Part shown: positions 10,910 to 22,240 of the stretch, in pieces
How the letters are laid out: every line of letters starts with the position of its first letter
How positions within the stretch are numbered: position 1 is the stretch's first letter
Position numbers and translations under genes: made by a program
Notes under the pieces: model-generated
Seen by the model: the letters and a program-made list of their open reading frames with translations, nothing else
Told to the model about the DNA's origin: nothing
Databases searched by the model: none
Assembly: GCA_037576195.1 (NCBI GenBank)
Contig: CM075103.1
Coordinates: forward strand, 28,046,723-28,110,722
Length of the DNA stretch: 64,000 nucleotides
Source of the DNA: Phytoseiulus persimilis
Taxonomy: Eukaryota; Arthropoda; Arachnida; Mesostigmata; Phytoseiidae
Direction: 5' to 3'

Positions 10910-12329
10910 CAGCCCACAACACGAAATTATCGACAGTCAAGTTTCTAGACTATTCCTGATGACAAAGAGAGATGATGTTGATACTTCGTCGAACCCCCTT
11001 TCGCCTTGATGACCTCAAAAATGCGCCTTGGGAGAGAATCATAGAGTGGTTTTATGTCTCGTTCCCCAATTCTGGCCCAAGAAGAAAGAATCGCATGTTT
11101 CAGTTCTTCTCTTGAGTTGTACTGCTTCCCATTGGGATAGACGAGCCGAGCTAACGTTCCCCAGAGGTTCTCAATAATGTTCAGGTCGGGGCTCTTCGGA
11201 GGCCAGTCAAGAAAACGTACTCCGCTCTCCCGGAACCAATCTTTGATTATCGCCGCCGTGTGCACGGAGGCGCAATCTTGCTGGAAGATGAAATCCGTTC
11301 CAACTTTCTCCAAAGCTTGAGGTCGCAGGTGGTTCTCGAGTAGCAGCTTATAGTCCACGGATCGCATTATTGTATCCACGAAGATGATTCGGAACGTCCC
11401 GCGGCGACTGACCGCTCCCCAGATCATAACTGAACCGCCCCCGGACTGTCTTTCGGAATAGAATCGAGGCTCTTTCCGAAGATCGTGGTAGTAGTTATGG
11501 AATCCATCCGGGCCGTCCAGATTGAACTTTTTCTCATCGCTGAAGACAACTTTATCCCATTCCGAAGTCCAACTCATCCATTCCTGGGCGCGATCGAGCC
11601 TAGTGTCTCGGTGCTTTTTCGTCAGCGGGGGCTTCCCGCACATTTTCTTGAATTTCAGATGATACGCACTTCTCAAAACGCGCCAAACGGTCTGTTTATG
11701 CACTGGGAGGTTGTTTGAGTCTCTGATTTGAGCGCAAGAGACACTCTTGTTGCTCGCATCCTGAATTATCTTCCGTTTCTGACGATCTGAGAGCTTTGTG
11801 CTTCGTTTCTTGTACGATCTGATGCCATACCCCGCCCCTAATCTCAAATACCGCAGCACTACGTCCGCTGTTCTGCCGATCTCTCGTCCGACAGCTCTTG
11901 CTGCGAGCCCAGAGCCGTGTAATTGATCGATGCGAATCCTTTCTTGAGGAGTCAGAGCCGGTTTTCGTCCCATATTGAGGGAATGAATTCTTTCTCACAA
12001 ATCTTGACGAGCCGGAGTTCTGAGTCGACAAATCGTACTTGTGTGTCCTTCGTTAGCACTAACTTGACGTTCGTCGGTATCAGCCTCACGAGAAAATGCT
12101 GAAACTCCATCCGAATGCGCGATTTCAACGCTGTCGATAATTTCGTGTTACAGCTGGATATCAAAAATGTTCGATCCTGAGCCTAAACTTCGTTCTTCTC
12201 AGTCGGTTGATGTAATCTCAAAGTCTGTCGCACCTAGTGGAATTCCCATGGCAACACTGACTTCGTTATCCAGCGGGTGCGGAAATCATCCACATAGAAT
12301 GCGTGTCGCTAAATTCGTGTTGCGGAGTG
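10910..12329 (-). mobile_element. Tc1-like DNA transposon, apparently complete
   Basis: 1420 bp flanked by TA on both sides (10908-10909 and 12330-12331). The ends are imperfect inverted repeats of about 27 bp, both containing CAACACGAA. The empty site is seen in the unit 3 hAT copy at 21766-21767, where only one TA is present. The single uninterrupted transposase frame makes this a young, possibly still competent element. Confidence 0.93.
10945..11973 (-). CDS. Tc1-family transposase (DD34E)
   Basis: 342 residues, the normal length of a Tc1 transposase, from a true ATG. An N-terminal paired-like helix-turn-helix (about residues 7-110) binds the terminal repeats; a DDE catalytic domain cuts and joins DNA at TA sites. 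Catalytic residues are visible: Asp146 (FSDEKKF), Asp233 (QQDCASVHTA) and Glu268 (PDLNIIENLW), with 34 residues between the last two. A basic stretch near residues 51-68 could be a nuclear localisation signal. QQDCA replaces the more common QQDNA but the Asp is intact. No stop or frame break is seen. The gene ends 35 bp from the element's 3' end. Confidence 0.95.
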   Translation of the reverse strand: MGRKPALTPQERIRIDQLHGSGLAARAVGREIGRTADVVLRYLRLGAGYGIRSYKKRSTKLSDRQKRKIIQDASNKSVSCAQIRDSNNLPVHKQTVWRVLRSAYHLKFKKMCGKPPLTKKHRDTRLDRAQEWMSWTSEWDKVVFSDEKKFNLDGPDGFHNYYHDLRKEPRFYSERQSGGGSVMIWGAVSRRGTFRIIFVDTIMRSVDYKLLLENHLRPQALEKVGTDFIFQQDCASVHTAAIIKDWFRESGVRFLDWPPKSPDLNIIENLWGTLARLVYPNGKQYNSREELKHAILSSWARIGERDIKPLYDSLPRRIFEVIKAKGGSTKYQHHLSLSSGIV

Positions 12330-12812
12330 TATTCAGTTCTCAGTGATCGCTCTTTGAACGTCGGCATATTAGACATATCCATGAATTCGAAGTGGCAGGC
12401 TCTCAGCTGACGGTTTGGACGATTTGTTCATGAAGACGGGGTCCTAAGAGTGGCCCGTTCCGGCCAGAAGAATTTGACGATATTCGCGTGAGAGTCGAAA
12501 AATCCTGGACGGGTTCAGAACCTAGTTTAGAACACCCGTCTATTCGGGAAGGGTTTTTCACACTTTGCCAAAGCTACATGGTAGCATGGTTGACGAGCGG
12601 TTCCGAGAAATAGTTGACAATCAATTTCGAGGAATGGTTGACAATCAATCGATTCATCGGTTGTGCAGGGACCGCATTTCCCGGCGCGTCATGGCGCGCC
12701 GCGACACTTCCGGTCCGCAACTGTTCGCCGTGGCGAGCGTCGCCGCTGTGTGTTTTCCAATCCTTCACCGCCGCCGTCGGGAATACCCGTGGCGCACAAC
12801 TCTGTACTCAGC

Positions 12813-13330
12813 ACGATAAGTGGTCAGGCATCTCTCAGAGCGAGAACTATCGATTGTACAAGTGAACCGGGACTGCTTTCTGCGAACCACCGCTGATATT
12901 CGACCCGGGCTCCGATGGATATTGATCAGTGAAACTTTCATCGCTAACAATTCCGACAGTTTGACTGCGATACCGCAGTTCGGCACTGATATTCCGTGGG
13001 CGACCGTGAGTTTCAGAGCATTTCCCGGAAAATGATACTGATCCGACGCCCTGATTTGTGAGCCCAGACTTTTTCCTCGTTTCAACCCTCGGGAGATTAC
13101 TCGAGAGTTCGACTGGCGGAAAAGCACCACCCAACGTCTCTGGAGACGGATTTCAGGAATCGATTTCGTAAGCATCGAGGCTCCGCCATGGGAAGAAGAA
13201 GGTCGTGACGCTTGCCGTCTCCGGACCGAGCAGCTGTCGCTCGGACGCGATCGGGAACGTGCTCGTTCGATAGCGGAGTCTCTTATCAAATCAGGGCGTC
13301 AGATCAGTATCATTCCCCGGGAAATGAGAG
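12813..13330. repeat. Hairpin region upstream of array gene, unit 2
   Basis: Arms at about 13020-13058 and 13287-13324 are inverted copies of each other (37 of about 39 bases agree by eye). The right arm continues through about 13410. This is the fuller form of the structure, shared with unit 4. Confidence 0.72.
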
Positions 13331-13601
13331 CCGGTTCACGAGATTCCAGCCTTCAATGGTTGCGGTTCACCCTCCCGGAGAAACCAATGCCCGCGCTGAA
13401 CCTTAAGCCGAGACCTGTACTTCGATCATTCTCAACCCCGCTCACCCACAGAGATGGAGTTCCGACGTCCCCTCTCTCCCACCTCCTCAATCTCAGCTCG
13501 TCATGTACTCTGCATAAGAGCGCCGACCGAGCGTTCATTTTCATCTTCTCATCGTCCCAACGTGTTGCAATCTCTTCACTCCCGAAGTTTCTTTGTGTGA
13601 C

Positions 13602-14324
13602 ATGGGTGCCTTTCCAGAACAAGAAGAAGCCGTCGAAGCTTTCCCGCTCCCGGCGGAGCCGAGCTTCGATCGGGACGTAGTGCTACGGCGTTACATGACC
13701 GACGCCGAGATCGAGAGCAGACGGGAAAGAACGGTCCGTTGGTTCGAGGGCGTTCGCAAGCGGCTCTACGACGACCTTCCCAACCGGTCCACGGCAGACC
13801 CCGAGCTGCCCAGCACAGTGCGAGAAATTGAAGGACTCGGTGATGAAGGGTTCGCCCGGAGCATGCGGACGGTCACGTACCCTGAGGCCGGAGCACCGGA
13901 ATTCCCGCTTCTGGTGTTCATGACTCATCCGAAGTCGCTGCCTCGACACCAGGTGATCGAAGCCGTGAGGACACACGGTGTGCTCGAGGGCCGCGTGCGG
14001 CTGACCCCGCAGCCGGATATCCTCTTCGCGTCTGAGGGCCGCATCGGGCATTACGAAGTGACTGTCGGCGAACACCGCTGCAGTGTCCATATCGTGCCCT
14101 TCGAGCCCGAGCACGTCGGGCACGTGGGATGCTTCGCCGTCGGGCACAACTTCTTCCTGTGCGGCATCGTCGGCGCGAAGATTCCGCGTGCATTGCTGCG
14201 CAATCAGATGCGGTGCGAATCGCGTCTGGTGATTCTCAGCACGCCGCCGTCACGCGCCGGTGGATCTTCCGCGATGAGGACCTTGAGCGGCGTGCTCACC
14301 TTCATCGCGTCTTTCATGCGATGA
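13602..14324 (+). CDS. Array gene copy 2: protein related to the N-terminal part of TGS1
   Basis: 240 residues, same frame and start as copy 1, from which it differs in two residues (Gln to Glu near residue 23, Ala to Val in the EP-x-H block). Most nucleotide differences between copies are silent. Upstream sequence is the longer hairpin form, so its promoter region differs from that of copies 1 and 3. The function is unknown. Confidence 0.75.
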   Translation: MGAFPEQEEAVEAFPLPAEPSFDRDVVLRRYMTDAEIESRRERTVRWFEGVRKRLYDDLPNRSTADPELPSTVREIEGLGDEGFARSMRTVTYPEAGAPEFPLLVFMTHPKSLPRHQVIEAVRTHGVLEGRVRLTPQPDILFASEGRIGHYEVTVGEHRCSVHIVPFEPEHVGHVGCFAVGHNFFLCGIVGAKIPRALLRNQMRCESRLVILSTPPSRAGGSSAMRTLSGVLTFIASFMR

Positions 14325-14425
14325 GAGGACAACAAAGTCCGGAGTCTGTATGGATTATGTTTTTTTTTTGTATTTCATCTACTGCGATGTGCCCGTGAGG
14401 CTTCGGTCAACCACCTTAACCAGCC

Positions 14426-14431
14426 AATAAA
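14426..14431 (+). terminator. Poly(A) signal of array gene copy 2
   Basis: AATAAA 102 bp after the stop codon. Confidence 0.5.
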
Positions 14432-14501
14432 TCGGAATCATTGTCATTCCATTCAAACGATCTCACCTGCTTCCTTTGAATTCACCGAGTTTAGTTACTC
14501 A

Positions 14502-15083
14502 TCATCCCTGAACGTTACATGACGCTCTTTGCTTGATTGCTGTTCTCCTTTTCTCGGCCCAAGGTGGGTCTCCGGCCATTCCGCGCCATGTAAAGAGCAG
14601 AGCTCTTCCGAAAGAGACGACCGTAGCCGTGATCTCCGAGTCAATGAACAACTCAATTGCATGAGTGATCCCAGTGACACAGTTCAGGCGCGCAATCGCA
14701 TCCAGGACCAAGCTTTCGAGACACAGAAGCTCAAAATCCGACTCGGACCGAATCCTCTCGAGAATGGCCCGAACCGCGAAAATTAAGACGCTCCTAACAC
14801 TCAGGATGTCAATGTGGTCGTGATGGCGAGTGCGGATGGTCGCAGTGCCCCGGTGTTCTGGCCGTCGTTGTGGTTGCTTTTCGCTTCGGAATCGATTCCG
14901 AAGAAGTCTAAACCCAGATTGTCCAAAAGTGTAGTTCTTGACCGGTGAGTGAGTAGAACCTCGGGGGTTTCTGTGAGAACGTCGCGCAGTGCCTGATGCG
15001 AGATTTGTTGCGACACCGGCAGTGATCAGCATCCACTGGACGGCGTCACGGAATAACCCGTCGTGATCGGACTGCCGTATCAT
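14502..15083 (-). other. Minus-strand frame across the unit 2/3 junction
   Basis: 193 codons stay open here, joining the block at the start of unit 3 to the exon-like block at the end of unit 2. The TTAG acceptor within it suggests that the frame continuity may be accidental. Confidence 0.25.
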
Positions 15084-15137
15084 TGTCGAAGAAGGAGACC
15101 CGAAGTGTCTCCTACGATGAAGATCAAATCTGGGAGC

Positions 15138-15297
15138 AGTTATAAGTTGTATGTCGAAGCAGGAATCCTGAACTCTAGCTTAACGAATCACTGAGCACGA
15201 GGTGGTCTGTGCGAGGTCTCGAACGGGACTGGGGTTTATTACTGTTGTCGCTAGAGGGCTCTCGATGAGAGCGCTATCATTTGAATACACCCAAACG
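15138..15297 (-). repeat. LTR of the Gypsy element (3' LTR)
   Basis: 160-bp repeat matching 19463-19622 at about 154 of 160 positions by eye. A purine-rich tract adjoins it on the internal side. The 5-bp target duplication GGAGC lies at 15133-15137. Confidence 0.88.
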
Positions 15298-18200
15298 TAT
15301 CCCCCTTCAAGATAAGACCACTGGAAACTGTATCACAAGAGTTTGCTTTAACTTATTCACAGAACATGATTGGCAGCGTTTGAAATGGAAGTATCACTCT
15401 GGGCTGTATTTCACCCGAGGTTCCTTCGCCCGAGTGCTGCGTCGAGGGGTTTGGCATGTTGAGACGTCTAATGTCTTCCGCTTCCGTCCTTCGGAGTTTT
15501 TAGCGGATGTAGAGGGTGGGACGTCGTTTCTCGGAGTTCGCTGTCCAGTCTCTCGAAGATGCTGTCGGTTCCGTCTGACCTCGGAGCCGTCCTCCATCTT
15601 TATTTTGTACGAACGCAGTGCCACTGATTCCAAGCATGTGCCTTTCAACCACCTCCCTTTCTTGAGTAGGGGCTGCATACGAAGGGATGTGTCGGTTTCA
15701 AGAGGCCTCAACTGACGGGCTCTCTTGTCGAAGGCTTTTTTGTATGCTTCCTTTTTTGCGATGTTCTTATTGAACTGGGTCTCGCTGAAGACGAAATCGC
15801 CGTCCAGTTTCGAAGGTAGCCTGCTCCTAAGCGAACGTGAGAAGAACTTTTGCGCTCGACTTGAACCATCGGATTGTACTGTGTTGCGAAGCTCCAATAG
15901 TGAATACTGGTAGTCTTCCCCGCCAACAGCGCACTTTTTCAACAGAGATTTGGCCACTTTCACAGCAGCCTCTGCCTTACCGTTCGCTTGAGCAAAATAC
16001 GGCGAGCTTGTGGTATGCACTACGCTCCACGATGACAGAAACTCGGTGAACTCTGCAGATGTGAATTGGGGACCATTGTCACTGTGCAACCGTACCGGAA
16101 TTCCGTATCTTGAAAAGTGCTTCTGAGTAGCTTGGATGAGTCTCTCCGCCGTTGTATTACTTTCCAAGTCGTCGATCTCGAAGGAGTCGGAGAAGTCATC
16201 AACGGTGACCAGATAGTGTCTGTTTCCGTAGTAGAAGATGTCCTGATGAACAACTTGAAAGGGATACGTAGCGGTCTGAGTTATCATCAGTGGCTGTTTC
16301 GTTCGACGAGGGAGAAAGGTCTGGCACGAATTACAAGTTTCGCACCAATCCCTCAGCTCCGCCTTTAACGAAGGCCAGAATATGCAATCACGGGTTCTTT
16401 CCCATGAAGAAGTGAAGCCATAATGACTAGAATGAGCAAGCTTCAACATCTCGCCACTCAGCGCTTTTGGAATGAAGACCGCCTGACCCTTGAAAATCAA
16501 ACTACCATCAAAAATCAGGTCCGACTTGTATTTTCAAAATGGGCGAACCTCGGCTAAACACTTGTCCTTCGCAGATGGCCATCCTTCCTTAATGGTCCTA
16601 TGTAAACTGGACCACTCCGAATCCCTTAAACTTTCGCTCTGGATTCGACGCAAGGTGGAATTTTTCACAGATGCAGTGGCCGTGAGATCGAGTTCCTCCA
16701 ACTCTACCCTGATGATTAGACTGTCCTCGTTAGTGAAAACAGAGTGAAAACCTTTCAAAGGATCCCTACTGAGCCAGTCCGCGAGGCAGTTGTTCTTCCC
16801 CTTGACGTATCTGACCGCAAGATCATATTTCTGCAGTGACAACAGCATCCGCTGCAATCGTTTCGGATTGTTGTGCAGTGGCCTTTTGAAACAACTTATC
16901 AAAGGCTGATGATCGGTTTCCACGACGACCTGAGGGTGGCCGAACACATAGTGGTCGAACTTCCTGCAGGCGACAAGGATTGCCGGGAGTTCTTTCTCAA
17001 TCACCGCATAGTTAGTCTCGGCAGGTCTCAGGGCCGAGCTACACAGATCGACCGGTCGCCCGCTCTGGAGCAGCACAGCTCCGACTCCGTTCTGACTGGC
17101 GTCGGTCTGGATTAGGATAGGCTTGTTTACGTCGAAGTACGCAAGCACAGGCGCTGTTGTCAACGCCTTCTTGATAGTATCGAAAGTTTTCTGCTGAGTC
17201 TCGAGCCAGATGAACTCGACGTTGTCCTTCAGAAGGACTCGGAGCGGTGTCGTTATCTCTGAGTATCCAGGGATAAATTTGCTTAGATAGTTCGTAGCTC
17301 CAAGGAACCTCAGCAGAGCCTTCCTATCGCTAGGATGTTTGCAGTTTTGCAGCACCTGAATCTTTTCGGGGTCCGGGCGAACTCCCGACCGAGAAAGAAC
17401 ATGTCCCATGTACTTCACCTCAGGAACGCACAAACGTAATTTGGTCCTGTTGAGGCGCAGACTCTTCTCCCTGCATCTCTTGAAGAAGGCCTCTAGGTTG
17501 GCGAAGTGGTCCTCGAATGTCTCACCGTGTATTAAAATGTCGTCGGCGATAATCTCTATACCTCGAAGATTTTCTAGCGCTTGCATCTGCTCAACCTGGT
17601 AGACCTCCGGAGAGATGTTTAGACCCTGCGGCATTCTCAGATATTTGAACCGTCCGAAGGGGGGTCCAAAATGTTGTAAGATCAGTTGGCTCGTCCTCGA
17701 GTTCACACTGGAAGAAACCGTCGGACGCGTCCGCAACAGAAAAATACCGTGCTCTAGTCAGACGAGGCAGGACGTCCGAAAGCACCGGCAGCTGATAATG
17801 TGACCTCTTGGTAGCTTTGTTGAGATGATATGGATCTAATGTTACCCTCAGTTTCTTTCCTTTTCCATGTCCAAGGCAGCTGATCCAAGGAGTTGGTTTG
17901 TGCACGGGCGTTATAATCCCCTGACTTTCAAATTGTCGGATTCTCTCTATTATCTGCGGTTTCGAAGCGACGGGAGTTCTGCGAGGCGGACACTGTGTCG
18001 GTGGTATGTCGTCCCTCTGATGGATTTTCACCTTTCCGGGCAGACGACCCAATCCTCTGAAGATCTCGTCGAATTCTTTGACCAGTTCGGTGAGCTTGCT
18101 GTCTTGCTCGACAGATCTGATTCGGCTGACGAACTCGACGTTGTCGCCAATGTTTATGAAATCGAGTTCGATGGATGTTCCGGCACTCAGCAGTGGTTGT

Positions 18201-19462
18201 TCCGGTAGATCCACCACTTGGAAACGTGCTCTCACTGTTTTCGCCTTGTTCGCCAGAGTCATGGAAACTCCTCCCATCGGATTCGTGTACACCCCGTTGT
18301 ACATCCTGAGTTTCAGTGTTGACGGACTCATCTCGGACACTACTCCCTGTTGTCGCAATTCGATATAAGTGTTGTACGGCAACACATTGACGGTGGACCC
18401 TGAGTCGATTTGTGCCGTGAGGGAATATTCCTTGTCGCTGTGTATGATTCTTAGCTTTCCAAGCAAACGTTTCTTCTTGCTCGTTTGGTTCTTCTTCGAA
18501 TCCATCGCAAAGATTATGTCTTCCTCCTCATCGTCGCCGTCGTCCGGTTCGGCAGCATCGCTCTCCTCTATGTGGTGCAGACGACGAACGTTGGTGCAGC
18601 ATAGTGCGAAATGCCCGATTTTGTTGCATTTCCTGCACTTCGCATCCCTCGCCGGACATTTGCTTTTTATTAGCGGATGCTTGCGATCGCAAAACATACA
18701 GGTCTTAGCGAACGCGCCGGCGTCGTGTGATTGAGAAGTCTTTCGCTGAGATCGCTCCGTTTTGATTTTGCTTACCATTTCGTCTCGCGAGGTCGCGGCG
18801 ATCGTGGAAGTAGGAGAGGATGAGAGAAGGTGAGCCGACCGTCTCATGGTGTCGATGATGGATTTGAGGTCATGTTTGTCACTTTGAATGAGTCTTTCTT
18901 TAGTGCGCTCGGTTGACACACCGAGAACGAGTCGATCGCGAATCAGCTCATCCTTGACCTCGACTGGGAATTCGCAATCGTCTGCCAGCTCGCAGACCCT
19001 TTCGATGAATCGCTCCACGTCTAAACTGCCCTGACTGCATGTGTAGAACTTTTCGCGTAGGACCAAAGGATTCTGCTTACCGCAGTATTCCTTCTCCCAG
19101 CTGTTCGTAAGGGTTTCCAGCCTGACGCATGGCCTAATGAAGCTCCTGTCCACCACCTCTTTAGCCAGTTCTTCTGATTGAGCAGCCACGATCGCTCTCA
19201 GCTTGCCTCTGCACTGAGATCCAAGAGCCGTTCTGAAGTGTGACATCTGAATGTCCGAAGATTGACCGAAGACTGCGTTCGAGAGTGCGTAGTCGAGGAA
19301 CTCCTCCTTGAATTCCGTCCATTTTTTCTTACGGTTCGCCGGAAACATCGGCAGGGGAGCCGGTCACAGCAGAGCGCCGGTGAGGAAGGCAGGGTTTGGG
19401 AGCGACATCGTGATTGTAACTGAACACTATTCTCGCATTGAGAGCGCGGAATTTCTGACACC

Positions 19463-19622
19463 AGTTATAAGTTCTATGTCGAAGCAGGAATCCTGAACTC
19501 TATCTTAATGAATCACTGGGCACGAGGTGGTCTGTGCGAGGTCTCGAACGGGACTGGGGTTTATTACTGTTGTCGCTAGAGGGCTCTCGATCAGAGCGCT
19601 ATCATTTGAATACACCCAAACA
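19463..19622 (-). repeat. LTR of the Gypsy element (5' LTR)
   Basis: 160 bp starting TG in element orientation; unusually short for a Gypsy LTR. Target duplication GGAGC follows at 19623-19627. Confidence 0.88.
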
Positions 19623-20106
19623 GGAGCGATCAAGGGGATCCAGAGAAAACGTCTGAAGGCTTGTTCCCGAGCTGGCTGGGTAAGAGATTCAATGAAGGCA
19701 GCGCAGGCAAGCCATACTTTTTCGGGTGACTCAGGTAACTGGAGCGCGTACCTGAAACACGAGCCAGTCATAATCATTTGTCTTACACGTGAAGACCAAC
19801 AATGAAGAAGTTCATTCTCTAATTTCGTAGAAACCAAGTAACCATTGAAGCAGTCCAATCGCTAAGTCTCGGCGGTTCAAAGCCTCTCGCCTCAGCTAGT
19901 CTGTTGATGAGCAACAGAGGGGGAGTTATAGCGAGAATCATCCTAGCATTCATGGGATGATAAAAACCTGTTGCTAACACGCGGCAGAATTCTTGAGCTA
20001 GGTCACTCCGAGACGTGCAACGTGTCTGAGATTGTGGAATGAAACTCAATATCCTCAGCTGACAGTTCTGTTCGATCGATACAATTCGTGATCCGGTTTT
20101 CACCAC
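19623..20106 (-). other. Minus-strand coding-like block of unit 3
   Basis: Equivalent of 4861-5570 in unit 1, truncated on its downstream side by the LTR insertion. The frame beginning at 20106 stays open. Confidence 0.25.
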
Positions 20107-21214
20107 CAGATCAAGTTCTGGGCCGTCGGTGATAACGAGCCTGTGATGTTACCCATCGCGCCCACGTTCACCCTCTCTGATGGTGTGCACCCATCACCGC
20201 GAAAACCCGTTACCGCGACCGAATTCGGAGCTCGCTCTCAGCTGGGGAAGCCTCTATGCGAGGCGTCGAGATTATATGATTCATGGAAACTTCCTCAGAC
20301 TGATGTGTGTCTGACGAACGGCCCGGGGAGCAACCACGAACACTTTCAACGAGAGAGATCCTTATTCGAAGTCAGCTGCTCGATACGAAACCACGGAACC
20401 GAAACCTCGGCAACCGTTACGATCGCTCCGTAGCGTTGCTTCAGTTCGGGGTGACGGCGAGTTCTCTTGGAAAGCTGCTGCGGACAAGGGAACCGCAAAG
20501 TTATCAGCCGAGAGCTTTATCGCAGCCGACTGAGACCTGGAATACGGAACCGCTCCATTGTCGAGCGCAGCCAGGCCGGAGCTGTTTTTGTTATCTGGAG
20601 CTCTGGCCACGATATCCAGCCACCTCTGGCGGTAGAATTGGGTGCACTTCTCGTCCGCCAATGTCAGTTGTCAGCGGTTTCCAAATCTGTCATCTCGTGA
20701 AGTCTCGATCACGCTCTGAACAAGGCGAGAGAGCCATGTCCAACTTGCTGTTGGTCTCCAACCACTCTGTTGAATCTTACCGGGCTCCTGGGATTGAAAT
20801 TCTAGCCCTCCGGGTCCAAAATGCCCTCCGACTCTCGACAGAACGATCCCCAGCCGCGTCGGAGCTACCGCCTCGGGGCTCAGAAGGAAGTCACGAATGA
20901 CTAGAGTGGAAGAGAGCGCTGGATCATTCAAAAAGAGAGTCGGTCCAAGAGAGTACTGAACCAACTGCTGATGACTACTCTCAACAGCAGCATTTCATTT
21001 CCGACGTCACCGCAAAGTCACTCTCTTTGCCATCAGTTTCCTGTGGTCCTCGTTGTGACGGTGTTCCCTCCGTTGGGCGCTAGCACGGCAATGAACTTTT
21101 TGAAGAATCCGACTTTTGAATTCATTTTTCCCGATGGCTAACCTGAGTAATGGCGCCTTTGTCGGTTGATGGATCGCGCCATTCTTTTAGGCTCGAAGTT
21201 AATCGATACTCAGC

Positions 21215-22240
21215 CAGGGCTGTGCGCCGCGTCTCGGATTCGCCGGTGCTTTGGCGCGCCGAGCCGAACACCGCCCCGCCAGGCGCTGCGAACCCCTTGC
21301 AGCGCGCCGCTGTGGCTCCGCCGCATTTTTTTATGGCGGCGCTTCATGGATTCGAACCCGAAGGGAATGTGCCGGACGACCGTAGGACAACATGGCGGCT
21401 ACAGACGAATTCGAGGGAGAGGAGGAAAATGCAACCCGCGCACGGTCATTTCCTCAATGTATGGGGGTCAAAAGACCGTTTCTCAGCAGATCGCATGACC
21501 CAAGCGCATGGCATTGGGTCAGGTTAGGCTAGGTTTTACACATACCCGAGAAAGCTCTCATTGCTTTTCCCCCTCTCCCTCGATTCGTCTCGAGCCACCA
21601 TCTTGTCCTACGGTCATCCGACGTAGACCCGAGCCCGAATACCAGGGTTCCTGAGACAAATCACGAAGAAGCGGAATTCACTGCTACGTATATATTCTTC
21701 TCTCCAGCTCTTGATTTGGTTGATACTTCAACGCGTGAATTCCGGCGTCGGGCGCCCACTCCAGATATTCAGTTCTCAGTGATCGCTCTTTGAACGTCGG
21801 CATATTAGACATATCCATGAATTCGAAGTGGCAGGCTCTCAGCTGACGGTTTGGACGATTTGTTCATGAAGACGGGGTCCTAAGAGTGGTCCGTTCCGGC
21901 CAGAAGAATTTGACGATATTCGCGTGATAGTCGAAAAATCCTGGACGGGTTCAGAACCTAGTTTGGAACACCCGTCTATTCGGGAAGGGTTTTTCACACT
22001 TTGCCAAAGGTACATGGTAGCATGGTTGACGAGCGGTTCCGAGAAATAGTTGACAATCAATTTCGAGGAATGGTTGACAATCAATCGATTCATCGGTTGT
22101 GCAGGGACCGCATTTCCCGGCGCGTCATGGCGCGCCGTGACACTTCTGGTCCGCAACTGTTCGCCGTGGCGAGCGTCGCCGCTGTGTGTTTTCCAGTCCT
22201 TCACCGCCGCCGTCGGGAATATCCGCGGCGCACAACTCTG
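21215..22240. mobile_element. hAT-like non-autonomous element, unit 3 copy
   Basis: 1026 bp between TACTCAGC duplications at 21207-21214 and 22241-22248. The right terminal repeat reads CAGAGTTGTGCGCCGCGG, matching the left CAGGGCTGTGCGCCGCG. It carries the Mutator-like element but not the Tc1 element; position 21766-21767 is the unoccupied TA. Confidence 0.88.
21363..21630. mobile_element. Mutator-like foldback MITE, unit 3 copy
   Basis: Same 268-bp element as in unit 2; flanks GAACCCGAA (21354-21362) and GAGCCCGAA (21631-21639) differ at one base. Confidence 0.72.

Larger units (their letters stand above)
10357..12804. mobile_element. hAT-like non-autonomous element, unit 2 copy (contains a Mutator-like element and a Tc1 element)
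   Basis: Flanked by a perfect 8-bp duplication TACTCAGC (10349-10356 and 12805-12812) that occurs once at the empty site of units 1 and 4. The ends are imperfect inverted repeats beginning CAGGGCTGTGCGCC and CAGAGTTGTGCGCC, the usual hAT start. No transposase frame belongs to it. After subtracting the Tc1 element and its TA duplication (1422 bp) its length is 1026 bp, identical to the unit 3 copy. Confidence 0.88.
8420..14787 (+). repeat. Tandem array, unit 2
   Basis: Second unit, 6.37 kb. Removing the hAT-like insertion (10357-12804 plus its duplicated 8 bp) leaves about 3.9 kb. It is nearest to unit 3 in the part around 9.3-10.3 kb (about 1% different by eye) but shares the full hairpin upstream of the gene with unit 4, so its history is mosaic. 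Confidence 0.92.
15138..19622 (-). mobile_element. Ty3/Gypsy LTR retrotransposon (fossil)
   Basis: Full-length insertion of 4485 bp on the minus strand, between two copies of GGAGC; the other units show the empty site. Parts in element order: 5' LTR 19463-19622; primer-binding site TGGTGTCAGAA beside it; gag-like region about 18,720-19,350; CCHC zinc knuckle about 18,600-18,700; aspartic protease (DSGS) near 18,400; reverse transcriptase about 17,000-18,060 with an ADD box; RNase H about 16,750-17,150; integrase with zinc finger and DDE core about 15,500-16,450; 3' LTR. The order RT-RNase H-integrase is Gypsy-type. No envelope frame is seen. The coding region is not one open frame; it looks broken, with about two interruptions. 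LTR divergence of about 4% indicates a fairly young insertion. Confidence 0.92.
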
